Source: an uncultured Lachnospiraceae bacterium
Lineage (GTDB): Bacteria > Bacillota > Clostridia > Lachnospirales > Lachnospiraceae
DNA length: 53,471 bases
Direction of reading: 5' to 3'
Assembly: GCA_910580195.1 (NCBI GenBank)
Contig: CAJTWA010000032.1
Location: forward strand, 1 to 53,471
Below are positions 26,429-34,978 of this stretch, in pieces. Each line of letters starts with the position of its first letter. The first letter of the stretch is position 1. A program made the translations under genes and the position numbers. The notes below the pieces were generated by a model. It was not told the DNA's origin. It saw nothing but the letters and a program-made list of their open reading frames with translations, and did not search any database.

Positions 26429-28021
26429 ATGCCGACAAACAGTGAAAAATTTGAAAACTTATTGAATTTAGCCCTAGACGCCACCGGGCGGGAACGGGAG
26501 AAATCCTTGCAGCTTGGGGTAGGATTTGAGCCAGAAGAAAAAAAGTGGGAACTCATTGTAAAATACTCCGGGGACATCAACCGGCTGTCCCTAGAAAACC
26601 CCCAGATACAAGTGATAGAATTGATGAACGAATATGCCATTTTGTATGTGCCGGAAGACGCCATGGGGCAGGTGGCCGCCGCGCCGGAGGTAGAGTATGT
26701 AGAAAAGCCCAAGCGGCTGTATTTTGCCGTGCAGGAAGGGAAACAGGCTTCTTGCATCACGCCTTTGCAGGGAGCCCGCTACCAGTTGACGGGGAAAGGC
26801 GTGATTGTCGCAATTTTAGATTCCGGCATTGACTACAGCCACCCCGATTTCCGCAATGAGGATGGGAGCACAAGGATTCTGGCCTTGTATGATGAAACGC
26901 TGGATAGGGAATTTAGTGCAGAGGAAATCAACCAAGCGTTAGAAGCCCCCAATGAGCAGGAGCGGTACCGGATTGTCCCAAGCCGTGACACTTCCGGCCA
27001 CGGCACCCATGTGGCAGGGATTGCAGCAGGCAACGGCAGGGCGTCTGGCGGGGCGGAACGGGGCATTGCATATGAAAGCCCCCTTCTGGTAGTAAAGCTT
27101 GGCACGCAGGAGCCGGATGGGTTCCCAAGGACTACCCAGCTTATGCGCGCCTTAGATTATGTGGTAAAAAAATCCCTCGCATACCAAATGCCCATGGCAG
27201 TCAATATCAGCTTTGGCAATACGTACGGTTCCCACAGCGGAACGGCGTTATTGGAAAGCTATATCAATGATATTTCCAACTACTGGAAAACCAGCATTTC
27301 CATCGGCACTGGAAATGAAGGGGCAGCCCGGGGCCATACCTCCGGCATTTTGCGGCAGGGGGAAGAACGGGAAATTGAGCTGGGGGTGGGGGGATATGAA
27401 ACCTCCATCAACCTCCAGCTCTGGAAATCTTATGTGGACCAGTACGACGTAACCTTAATCCACCCTTCCGGCGCCCGCATAGGCCCCATCCGCCAAATCC
27501 AAGGCCCCCAGCGGTTTGTCTTTGGGGAAACGGAACTTCTGGTATATTATGGGGAACCAAGCCCTTATAACATGTATCAGGAAATCTACATTGATTTCCT
27601 CCCAGCAAAGGATTACATCGACAGCGGCATCTGGAAAATCCTGCTGGTCCCAGAACGGATTGTCCAAGGTAGATATGACCTCTGGCTGCCCGGGCAGTCG
27701 GTGCTGAACCAAAGCACCGGTTTTTTGTACCCAACCGAGGAAACCACCCTGACAATCCCCTCTACGGCAGAAAAAGCGATTTCCGTAGGGGCTTACGATG
27801 CAAAGTACCAGCAGCTTGCCAGTTTTTCCGGCCGGGGCTTTACACGGCAGACCAATCAGGTGAAGCCCGACTTGGCCGCCCCCGGCGTGGGCATCCGATC
27901 GGCAGCCCCCGGGGGCGGCTACGCCGTCCGCAGCGGAACTTCCATGGCAACGCCCTTTGTGGCAGGGAGCGCGGCGCTTTTGATGCAGTGGGGGGAACGT
28001 GTCATTATATTGCCAAGTTAG
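26429..28021 (+). pseudogene. S8 subtilisin-like protease (CspA-type), 5' part, interrupted by a mobile element
   Basis: A serine protease of the Csp-like S8 group has catalytic Asp131 (ILDSGIDYSHPDF), His191 (SGHGTHVAGIAAGNG), oxyanion-hole Asn in GTGNEG and Ser505 (GTSMATPFVAGSAALLMQWG). The native frame ends at Gly522 (27994); the last eight residues ERVIILPS-like belong to inserted DNA, the first being read from AAC at 27995. The missing 49 residues lie at 36684-36833 and rejoin in frame. The intact protein would be 571 residues. Family members act in spore germination or on the cell surface. ATAGGA precedes ATG 26429. All catalytic residues are kept, so the truncated form might still fold, but the conserved C-terminal segment is lost. 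Confidence 0.88.
27986..27999 (+). other. attL of the recombinase element
   Basis: The left junction is protease sequence ATGCAGT, then GGGGG (27990-27994), then AACGTGTCA of the element. Crossover probably occurred at a GG dinucleotide inside the G-run, as large serine recombinases exchange at a 2-bp core. Confidence 0.75.
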
Positions 28022-28085
28022 CAAGAACCCAGTAAAAACAAAGGGTTCCGCTGATTTAGCCCTAAGGGAAAATTCCGGGATACAG

Positions 28086-28964
28086 TCACATATTGCTGGA
28101 ACGGTATTCGCTTGGCGTCATGCCATAGGCCTTGCGGAAAACTTTTCCAAAGTAAGCGCTATCTGAAAAACCGCACTGCTGGCAGATATCGGTAATGGCC
28201 ATGCCAGTTTCTAAAAGTAATTTTTTTGATTGGTTCAGACGGTACTTGATGAGATATCCCATAGGGCTTTGCCCTATGTTTTTCTTAAAGCAGCGGCTGG
28301 CTTCCCTTTCGCTGACGCCGGCTGTTTTTGCTATCTCTGCCAAGGTGATTCTTTCAGTATAATGCTGGTTGATATATGCAATCATGCTGCGCAGGCGGTT
28401 CGCCTGTTCCGTTCCTGCAATATTTTGGCTGCCAGGGTTCTCCTGAAGTTCCTGAATAAGAAGCATCCATGTTTCCGAGAGGGTATTTCGGGTTTGGAAT
28501 TCCGAATCTGTTTCGTTTTGCAATTCCTTTAAGTGATACAGGTTTTTCAGTATCAAATTAGCGGTTGGATGCCCTCTGCGGATAATATGCACTTCAATCT
28601 GCCTGTTGTTAATGACTGGATTCAGATACTTTGTTTCAAAACGGCTCTTAAAATGCCCGCCTAAAAAAACCGGATGGAAGATGTGGTTTATTTCTATCGT
28701 TTTCACGCCCGAAGAACCATTCTGTTTCATGCACATGACGTTGCTGTTGACAAAGAACCCGTCACCTTGGCGGACTGTGTATTCGGCGCCGATGGTTACT
28801 ATTTTGCTGGTACCCTCTTGGATATACCCTAATTCTAATTCTTCATGCCAATGCCACGGGACAATAAAATTTGTCAGGTCGCGTTTATGGAGGCAATAGG
28901 GATACTCTATTGTCATGCCTTCAATAATTTCCACCTGATTCCTGTCTGTTTCAAATGACTGCAT
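28086..28964 (-). CDS. AraC-family transcriptional regulator (element cargo)
   Basis: The 292-residue regulator has an N-terminal cupin-like sensor domain (PWHWHEELELGYIQEGTSKI, VRQGDGFFVNSNV) and a C-terminal AraC pair of HTH motifs (ITLAEIAKTAGVSEREASRC and ITDICQQCGFSDSAYFGKVF, then RKAYGMTPSEYR). It is divergent from the alcohol dehydrogenase across 263 bp and most likely controls it. It lies just inside attL of the element. The inducer is unknown, but the histidine-rich cupin points to a small organic ligand. Confidence 0.88.
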   Translation of the reverse strand: MQSFETDRNQVEIIEGMTIEYPYCLHKRDLTNFIVPWHWHEELELGYIQEGTSKIVTIGAEYTVRQGDGFFVNSNVMCMKQNGSSGVKTIEINHIFHPVFLGGHFKSRFETKYLNPVINNRQIEVHIIRRGHPTANLILKNLYHLKELQNETDSEFQTRNTLSETWMLLIQELQENPGSQNIAGTEQANRLRSMIAYINQHYTERITLAEIAKTAGVSEREASRCFKKNIGQSPMGYLIKYRLNQSKKLLLETGMAITDICQQCGFSDSAYFGKVFRKAYGMTPSEYRSSNM

Positions 28965-29227
28965 ACATTTACCTGCCTTGTCCTTATTATTAGTATAATT
29001 ATAACATATCTGTCTTAATAATTCTATATTATGGCTCGAAAATTATATTTTTCTGGACGGACTATCCGTATAATATAAACATATAAACGAACCGCAGAAT
29101 TCAGGGAGGAGAGGCTGCTATGAAGGGATAAAAGGATGTTTTAAAAGAATACAGTGCTTAGAAGAATAACGGAAATAACCATTTGAAGGAAAAATATTGA
29201 TAGCGTAGAAAAACGGAGGAAAATACC
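28965..29227. promoter_or_regulatory. Divergent control region of AraC regulator and alcohol dehydrogenase
   Basis: TATAAT at 29069-29074 faces the dehydrogenase but has no proper -35 17 bases upstream, which fits an activator-dependent promoter. TTCTGGACGGACTATCCG precedes it. On the other strand GTTATAAT near 28997-29004 could be the regulator -10. GGAGGAAAATACC precedes the dehydrogenase ATG. Confidence 0.45.
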
Positions 29228-30415
29228 ATGGCAAACAATTTTGAATTTTATGCACCGACAAAAGTAATTTTTGGAAAAGGGGCTGAAAAAGAAACAGGAA
29301 AGCAGATAAAAGAATTTGGGGCATCCAGTGTTTTGGTTGTATATGGCGGCGGGAGCGTGAAACGTTCGGGGCTGCTGGAAAAAGTGGAAAATGCGCTTAG
29401 TGATGCGCAGGTTATGTTCAGCGAGCTGGGCGGGGTAGTTCCTAATCCGCATTTAGATAAGGTTTATGAGGGAATCCGTATCGGCAAATCAAAAAATGTT
29501 GATTTTCTTCTTGCTGTGGGAGGCGGCAGCGTGATTGATACGGCAAAAGCGATTGCGTATGGGCTGGCAGAACCGGAGAAAGATGTATGGGAGCTGTTTA
29601 GGCATACACGCAAGGCAAGAAAGTGTATCCCGGTTGCCAGTGTATTATCCATTGCTGCGGCAGGAAGCGAAACATCAAGAGGATGCGTCATCACAAATGA
29701 AAAGACAGGGGAAAAGCGTGCCTATGATGATAATCTTGCCCGTCCGAAATTTGCCATTATGAATCCGGAGTACACGGAATCCCTTCCAGATTACCAAACG
29801 GAGTCAGGATGTACGGATATCATGATGCACACGATGGAACGGTATTTTACCAATGGGGGCAATATGGAGATTACGGATGCCATTGCAGAAGGGCTGCTGC
29901 GTACCGTGATGGAAAACGCAGTGATCCTGCATCAGAATCCGGGAGATTATGATGCCCGTGCAGAAATTATGTGGGCAGGGAGCATTGCCCATAATGACCT
30001 TACCGGCTGCGGAAATGACGGAGGGGATTTTATGACCCACAAACTGGAGCACGAGCTGGGCGGCATGTTTGACGTGACGCATGGTGCTGGGCTTGCGGCT
30101 GTATGGCCAAGCTGGGCGAGATACGTCTGCGGGGAATGTCTGCACCGCTTTGTCCGTTATGCAAGGAATGTGATGGGTGTTTCCCTGAATGGCACGGATG
30201 AAGAAGTTGCCGAGGCTGGTATTTGCGCAATGGAGGAGTTCTACCGCAGTATCGGAATGCCTACGAACATGAAGGAACTTGGAATACAGCCGACGGACGC
30301 CCAGATAGAGGATATGGCAAAAGGGTGTATGGATGCGGCAGGAACGAGAACAGGCTCTGCAAAAAAACTGAACCGTGAGGATGTAATCCGGATTTACCAA
30401 AATGCCCGCGGCTAA
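29228..30415 (+). CDS. Iron-containing alcohol dehydrogenase (BDH/YqhD-like)
   Basis: The 395-residue group III alcohol dehydrogenase has the NAD(P) motif GGGSVIDTAKAIAYG (about 96-110) and the metal site formed by Asp in SGCTDIMMHTMERYF and histidines in MTHKLEHELGGMFDVTHGAG. It reduces aldehydes to alcohols, typically butyraldehyde or other reactive aldehydes, in the cytoplasm. It begins FEFYAPTKVIFGKGAE, the family N-terminus. It is the only metabolic enzyme on the element and probably an inducible detoxification or fermentation cargo under the divergent AraC regulator. Substrate range is not deducible. Confidence 0.92.
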   Translation: MANNFEFYAPTKVIFGKGAEKETGKQIKEFGASSVLVVYGGGSVKRSGLLEKVENALSDAQVMFSELGGVVPNPHLDKVYEGIRIGKSKNVDFLLAVGGGSVIDTAKAIAYGLAEPEKDVWELFRHTRKARKCIPVASVLSIAAAGSETSRGCVITNEKTGEKRAYDDNLARPKFAIMNPEYTESLPDYQTESGCTDIMMHTMERYFTNGGNMEITDAIAEGLLRTVMENAVILHQNPGDYDARAEIMWAGSIAHNDLTGCGNDGGDFMTHKLEHELGGMFDVTHGAGLAAVWPSWARYVCGECLHRFVRYARNVMGVSLNGTDEEVAEAGICAMEEFYRSIGMPTNMKELGIQPTDAQIEDMAKGCMDAAGTRTGSAKKLNREDVIRIYQNARG

Positions 30416-30593
30416 AGCGGGGGCGCATCGGGCCCTGGGAATGGAGCTCGGCAGAGAATAAAACTTCAAGGTTAACAGCAATGTGCTTTGAATGAAAGAA
30501 TAAAAGATTTTTCATGTTACAGATGATATTTTTCCGTTTCCGTGCAGCAGATAGCGGCAGCGCAGGATATGTGGCGTAGGCGGAAATAAAGAA

Positions 30594-30636
30594 AAGGAGA
30601 AGCGCTTGGCAAACCAGCCGGGGCTTCTCCTTTTTT
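30594..30636 (+). terminator. Terminator after the alcohol dehydrogenase
   Basis: AAGGAGAAGC (30594-30603) pairs with GCTTCTCCTT (30623-30632), with Ts to 30636. The U-tract overlaps the left arm of the small inverted-repeat element. Confidence 0.75.
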
Positions 30637-30700
30637 ATCTTATAGGAAATAGCGTGCTACTGTGAAGTGATGAAGTTCATGAATTTCCTATAAGATAAAA
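30633..30700. repeat. 68-bp inverted-repeat element, intact copy
   Basis: The arms TTTTATCTTATAGGAAAT (30633-30650) and ATTTCCTATAAGATAAAA (30683-30700) are perfect 18-bp inverted repeats around a loop with GTGCTACTGTGAAGTGATGAA. It resembles the degraded element at 3381-3444. Its Ts complete the preceding terminator, as in that copy. Confidence 0.75.
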
Positions 30701-31078
30701 CCCTCCAGGGGATGCGCACTCGCACGAAGGGTATTATGTCGCCAAGGCGACCGTGCTCGGCGCGCAAAGTGAACAAGCCCCGGGGGATTGAGGGGTTAGG
30801 GGAGTTGAAGTGGGCTTGCCCACTTTGTTCTGCCATTGAGGGAAAACACGTTAAATTTTCTGCGTTTCCTTTCAATGGCTTATTTCGGATAACCGCCGTT
30901 TGGTAATCTCAGCAATCCCTCCGGGAATATCTTTTCCGCTGTCGGTTGGGCGGAGGGCAAATCCCTTTGCCGTTCCCAACGCCGTTTCATTCCGCATTTC
31001 CTCTGGCATCCAGCACATCAATTATAAAGAATAGGACATACAATGTATAAAATATAATGTAATGCTGGAGGGATAGAT
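30701..31078. other. Unassigned GC-rich stretch inside the element
   Basis: There is no convincing gene. AAAGTGAACAAGCCC (about 30766-30780) and GGGCTTGCCCACTTTG (about 30811-30826) form an imperfect inverted repeat. The AT-rich end (31040-31065) with TATAAAATATAAT probably contains the promoter for the DUF6870 gene. Confidence 0.4.
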
Positions 31079-31348
31079 ATGTATTTGTCAAAGGAAGAAT
31101 TACAGAGGATGGAACAGGCAGATATAAGGGCGGCTGTCCCAGAGAATTTGGTGGATATAAGCAACATGGAAATTGATATGGAAAAATCGGTTTCTGCTAG
31201 GGCAGAGGAGTATGTGCAGAAAGCCGGGAATCCGTTCCTTGTGCGGGTTGGAGAATATGTAGTGAAGATTGGCTATTCCGGCTGTGAAGAAACATTGAAT
31301 GACAGGATGGAGCAGTATATCCGGAAAATCGCTGAAATAAAGTATTAG
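31079..31348 (+). CDS. DUF6870-type small protein
   Basis: This is an 89-residue acidic protein (YLSKEELQRMEQADIRAAVP, then VDISNMEIDMEKS, and VRVGEYVVKIGYSGCEETLN at the end). Similar DUF6870 proteins are common next to large serine recombinases in Clostridia. GGAGGGATAG precedes ATG 31079. Its conserved position before the recombinase triplet makes a recombination-directionality or accessory factor conceivable, but no function is established and there is no recognisable DNA-binding motif. Confidence 0.65.
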   Translation: MYLSKEELQRMEQADIRAAVPENLVDISNMEIDMEKSVSARAEEYVQKAGNPFLVRVGEYVVKIGYSGCEETLNDRMEQYIRKIAEIKY

Positions 31349-31499
31349 CAAAAGCCTTTACAGGAGGCAGGGGTTATGGGAATCGAAAAGCAGGATGAAA
31401 CAGCGGAATCCTAGCTTTATGAAATAGGTACAAACCACGTAGGGCAGGTTTTGCTAATTGGAATCACAGGGTATGGAATGGAGTTAGGAGCTGAATAGA

Positions 31500-33191
31500 A
31501 TGAAAGAGCATGTTTATTTTGTTGCCGCCTACCTTCGCCTGTCTAGGGATGATGAGGATATTGGCTGCAGCACAAAAGCAGAGGCGCCCTCCGGGCATGC
31601 CTCTATGCCATGCGGCAGGAAAGTGGAAAGCAACAGCATAAGCTCGCAGAGGGAATTGATTCGTTCTTATGTCAGGGAACATGAGGATATGGAATTGTTT
31701 GGCATCTATGCGGATGACGGCTATTCCGGAACCAATTTTGACAGGCCGGAATTTAAACGGATGATGGCCGACATTGAAGCGGGAAATGTGAATTGCGTAA
31801 TAGTGAAAGATTTGTCCAGATTGGGACGAGATTATATTGAAGCCGGGCGGTTGATTCAAAAGACCTTCCCGGCTTTTCATGTGCGCTTTATTGCCATAAC
31901 AGACCATTTTGACAGCCAGACAGCAGACATGAATACAAAATCCCTTGTCCTTCCCGTAAAAAACTTTATCAATGATTCTTACTGCAGGGATATTTCCGGG
32001 AAAGTAAAAAGCCATCAGCGGACAAAGCGTGAGCAGGGGAAATTTATAGGGGCTTTTGCCGTATATGGCTATCGGAAATCGGCAGAGGATAAATACAAAC
32101 TTTGCCCGGATGATTATGCTGCGGAAATTGTAAGGAAGATATTTGCATGGAAGCGAGAAGGGATGAGTACGCAGGCAATTGCACAGAGATTAAATGAGTT
32201 GGGAATACTTTCGCCGTTGGAATATAAAAAATCTCTTGGTGAAAAGTTTTCGACGGGATTCCGTACTAATTTAACAGCAAAATGGTCGGCTGTGGCTGTA
32301 AAAAGAATATTGACGAACGAAATATATACAGGAGTTATGGTTCAGGGGAAATGTGAGAAAGTAAATTATAAGGTAAATAAGACGGTTGCAAAGCCGCAGG
32401 AAGAATGGGTCCGGGTGGAAGGGACCCATGAGGCGGTTATTTCCAGTGAGGATTTTCAAACAGTGCAGAATCTTTTAAAGGTGGATACGAAAGCAAAAGC
32501 AGGTTCGGCGTGTTCCCATCTTTTTTCAGGGCTTTTGTTCTGTGGGGACTGCAAAGAACCGATGAACCGGAGGGTGAACCGTTATAAAGGTATTTCCAAA
32601 GTTTATTTCATCTGTTCCACAAGGAATAAAGGGAAGGGGTGCACAAGGCACAGTATCTTGGAAGATGAATTGAAAGAGATTGTGTTCCAGGCCTTACAGG
32701 TACATGTATCCGTATTTTTGGATGTGTGCAGCCAATTGGGGCATATTCAGGAGATGGAGGTGAATTTTGAGGAAGTAGCCAGATTTGACAAGGAGATCGA
32801 AAGGCTCCATAAGGAACAGGAAAAATATATGGAACTTCGCGTGGGGCTGTATGAAGATTTAAAGTCAGGGCTGATTACGGAAACGGATTTTAGAAATTTC
32901 CGTGCAATCTATGAAAAGCAATATGGGGAAACAAAAAACGCTGTGGAAAAGCAGGAAGAAATGGTGAAGCAGCTCTTTCGTAACGGGATTGCCTCCGGCG
33001 TCAGATTGGAAAGGTTTAAAGAAGCTATGAAGCTGACAGCGCTTGATCGGGATACGCTTTTGTGTTTTGTGAGCAGGATAGAAGTATTCGAGGGGAAAAG
33101 GGTCTATGTGGAATTTCGGGGAAAAGAAGAATTCCATAAGATGTTAGTCTTGCAGGAACATAGCGGATCCAAAGCTGTAAAGCGGATTTAG
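31500..33191 (+). CDS. Large serine recombinase 1 of 3
   Basis: This is a 563-residue site-specific recombinase. The resolvase-type catalytic domain (about 1-175) has nucleophile Ser15 in AYLRLSRDD, then VKDLSRLGRDYIE. The recombinase domain follows (PEDDYAAEIVRKIF-like: CPDDYAAEIVRKIFAW), then a zinc ribbon (FSGLLFCGDCKEPMNRR ... CSTRNKGKGC) and a C-terminal coiled-coil region. An unusual insert of about 20 residues rich in Cys/Gly/Ser (CSTKAEAPSGHASMPCGRK) splits the catalytic domain just after the nucleophile segment. It probably acts with the two following recombinases in integration and excision. Confidence 0.9.
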   Translation: MKEHVYFVAAYLRLSRDDEDIGCSTKAEAPSGHASMPCGRKVESNSISSQRELIRSYVREHEDMELFGIYADDGYSGTNFDRPEFKRMMADIEAGNVNCVIVKDLSRLGRDYIEAGRLIQKTFPAFHVRFIAITDHFDSQTADMNTKSLVLPVKNFINDSYCRDISGKVKSHQRTKREQGKFIGAFAVYGYRKSAEDKYKLCPDDYAAEIVRKIFAWKREGMSTQAIAQRLNELGILSPLEYKKSLGEKFSTGFRTNLTAKWSAVAVKRILTNEIYTGVMVQGKCEKVNYKVNKTVAKPQEEWVRVEGTHEAVISSEDFQTVQNLLKVDTKAKAGSACSHLFSGLLFCGDCKEPMNRRVNRYKGISKVYFICSTRNKGKGCTRHSILEDELKEIVFQALQVHVSVFLDVCSQLGHIQEMEVNFEEVARFDKEIERLHKEQEKYMELRVGLYEDLKSGLITETDFRNFRAIYEKQYGETKNAVEKQEEMVKQLFRNGIASGVRLERFKEAMKLTALDRDTLLCFVSRIEVFEGKRVYVEFRGKEEFHKMLVLQEHSGSKAVKRI

Positions 33192-33301
33192 CGGACTTCT
33201 AGAAGGAAAGGCGCATATCCTGCAGGGATGATAAGCTAACAGGGGAAAATGCAAAGTATTTTTCCGTGTTTTATAAGAACGGAAAGGACGTGAAGGTATA
33301 A

Positions 33302-34978
33302 ATGGCAAGGACATCAAAAAAAATGGAGGAAACAAGGCCAGCAGGGTGTATCTGGAACGCCGGCATTTATGCTAGGTTATCCGTGGATAAACATGGCCGG
33401 AAAAATGAATCCATAGATACGCAGATTGAGATTGCAAAAGAGTATATCGGGAAATCGGAAAATATCGTGCTTGCAGAGTGCTATACGGACTTGGGAAAGA
33501 CCGGGACCAATTTTGAACGTGAGGGATTTGAAAAGCTGATGGCCGACATCCGGCGGCATAAGATTAACTGTGTGGTTGTAAAAGATTTTTCAAGATTTGG
33601 ACGTAATTATATAGAAACAGGAAACTACATGGAGAAAATTTTCCCCTTTTTTAACGTCAGGTTTATTTCTGTGTCTGATGGGTATGACAGCCACCGGACA
33701 CAGGGGGAAAACGACGCCCTTGGGATTCATCTGAAAAATGTCGTGAACGAACTGTATGCCAGAGATTGTGCAGAAAAAGTCAGGGCAATGAAAAGGTCAA
33801 AGATGGAGCAGGGCTGCTACGTGGGAGGGGTTCCTTCCTATGGTTACCGTGGCAAGTGGATCAACGGGAAGAAGGTTCTTGTTCCAGAAGAAGGCGCAAG
33901 CGATGTTGTAAGGAAGATCTATCATCTGTTTGATGAAGGGAAAGGGATCAGGCAAATTATTTCATGGCTGTATGAGCAGCATGTTCACAGGCCGAGTGAA
34001 TACAAAAGGGTTGGGCATGTATATAGTGAAGAAGGAGAATTGCTGAAACAATGGCCGGATCAGACCATAAGAACAATCCTCACAAACCCTGTGTATATCG
34101 GTACATTAGTGCAGATCCGGGCAGGTGATAAGATTTACCGCAACGGGGAAAGGCATCCTATTGAACCGGATGAAGTGGTTACGGTAGAGCATACCCATGA
34201 ACCGATTATCAGTGAGGACTTATTTTACCGTGTTTCAACTAAGATGGAAGAAAAAAGGAAGGCCAAACGAAAGAAGAAAAAGCTGCCGGAAGATACTTTG
34301 CCGGAGGATATTTATAAGGATTTGATTTATTGCGGCGAGTGCGGTAGAAAACTGCGAAGAATATGCGGATTAAATAAGAAATCCTATCAGGTATCCGTAA
34401 GGCTATATTCTTATGGATGCCCGAACATACAGAGAATTGATGCGTTAAAATGCCGCAGCCATTTTATATCATTCCATGCGGTCAACCGGATTGTACTGGA
34501 AACGCTGCGGAAAGAATTTCATCTGTCAGGAGCCCGTATGAAAACATTGGTAGATTATAACCGGAAACAGGCAGGACAAAAAGAAAAAAATGCAGAAAAG
34601 AGAAAGGAGGATATTCAGGCGCATATTCAGGATTTGGATATTGAAATGAGTTCCATTTACATACAGTACAGAACAGGCAGAATAGGCAAGGAAACATTTC
34701 TGGACTTGAAAGCAAGCAAGGAAACAGAAAAAAGCAATCTGATACAGGAGCTGGCAAAACAGGAAATCCATGTGCAGCATATCCGAAAAGAAGCAGAAGA
34801 AATGAACCAGTTTATCCGCTGCCTGTGGAAAGGGAAGGATTGTACAGAACTTGACAGCCAAGCAGTGCGCTGCCTTGTGAAAAAGATTACCGTCTATAAA
34901 GACAGGCGTGTGGAGTTATTATTTAATTTCAGCAAAGAGCAGATAGAACGGTGCAGGCAGGAGGCGCATGGCGGATGA
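33302..34978 (+). CDS. Large serine recombinase 2 of 3
   Basis: The 558-residue recombinase has nucleophile Ser27 in IYARLSVDKHG, VVKDFSRFGRNYIETGNYME in the catalytic domain, the recombinase domain (VPEEGASDVVRKIYHLFDEG), a zinc ribbon starting DLIYCGECGRKLRR and a long Lys/Glu-rich coiled coil (about 420-520). The N-terminal extension before the catalytic strand is about 17 residues. It lies 110 bp after recombinase 1. The stop TGA overlaps the start of recombinase 3 as ATGA, so these two are translationally coupled and probably made in equal amounts. Confidence 0.9.
   Translation: MARTSKKMEETRPAGCIWNAGIYARLSVDKHGRKNESIDTQIEIAKEYIGKSENIVLAECYTDLGKTGTNFEREGFEKLMADIRRHKINCVVVKDFSRFGRNYIETGNYMEKIFPFFNVRFISVSDGYDSHRTQGENDALGIHLKNVVNELYARDCAEKVRAMKRSKMEQGCYVGGVPSYGYRGKWINGKKVLVPEEGASDVVRKIYHLFDEGKGIRQIISWLYEQHVHRPSEYKRVGHVYSEEGELLKQWPDQTIRTILTNPVYIGTLVQIRAGDKIYRNGERHPIEPDEVVTVEHTHEPIISEDLFYRVSTKMEEKRKAKRKKKKLPEDTLPEDIYKDLIYCGECGRKLRRICGLNKKSYQVSVRLYSYGCPNIQRIDALKCRSHFISFHAVNRIVLETLRKEFHLSGARMKTLVDYNRKQAGQKEKNAEKRKEDIQAHIQDLDIEMSSIYIQYRTGRIGKETFLDLKASKETEKSNLIQELAKQEIHVQHIRKEAEEMNQFIRCLWKGKDCTELDSQAVRCLVKKITVYKDRRVELLFNFSKEQIERCRQEAHGG

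Noticed and set aside
30712..30906. 64-residue open frame in the element between dehydrogenase and DUF6870 genes
   Set aside because: No ribosome site, unusual composition (Arg/Pro rich) and overlap with an imperfect inverted repeat suggest chance.
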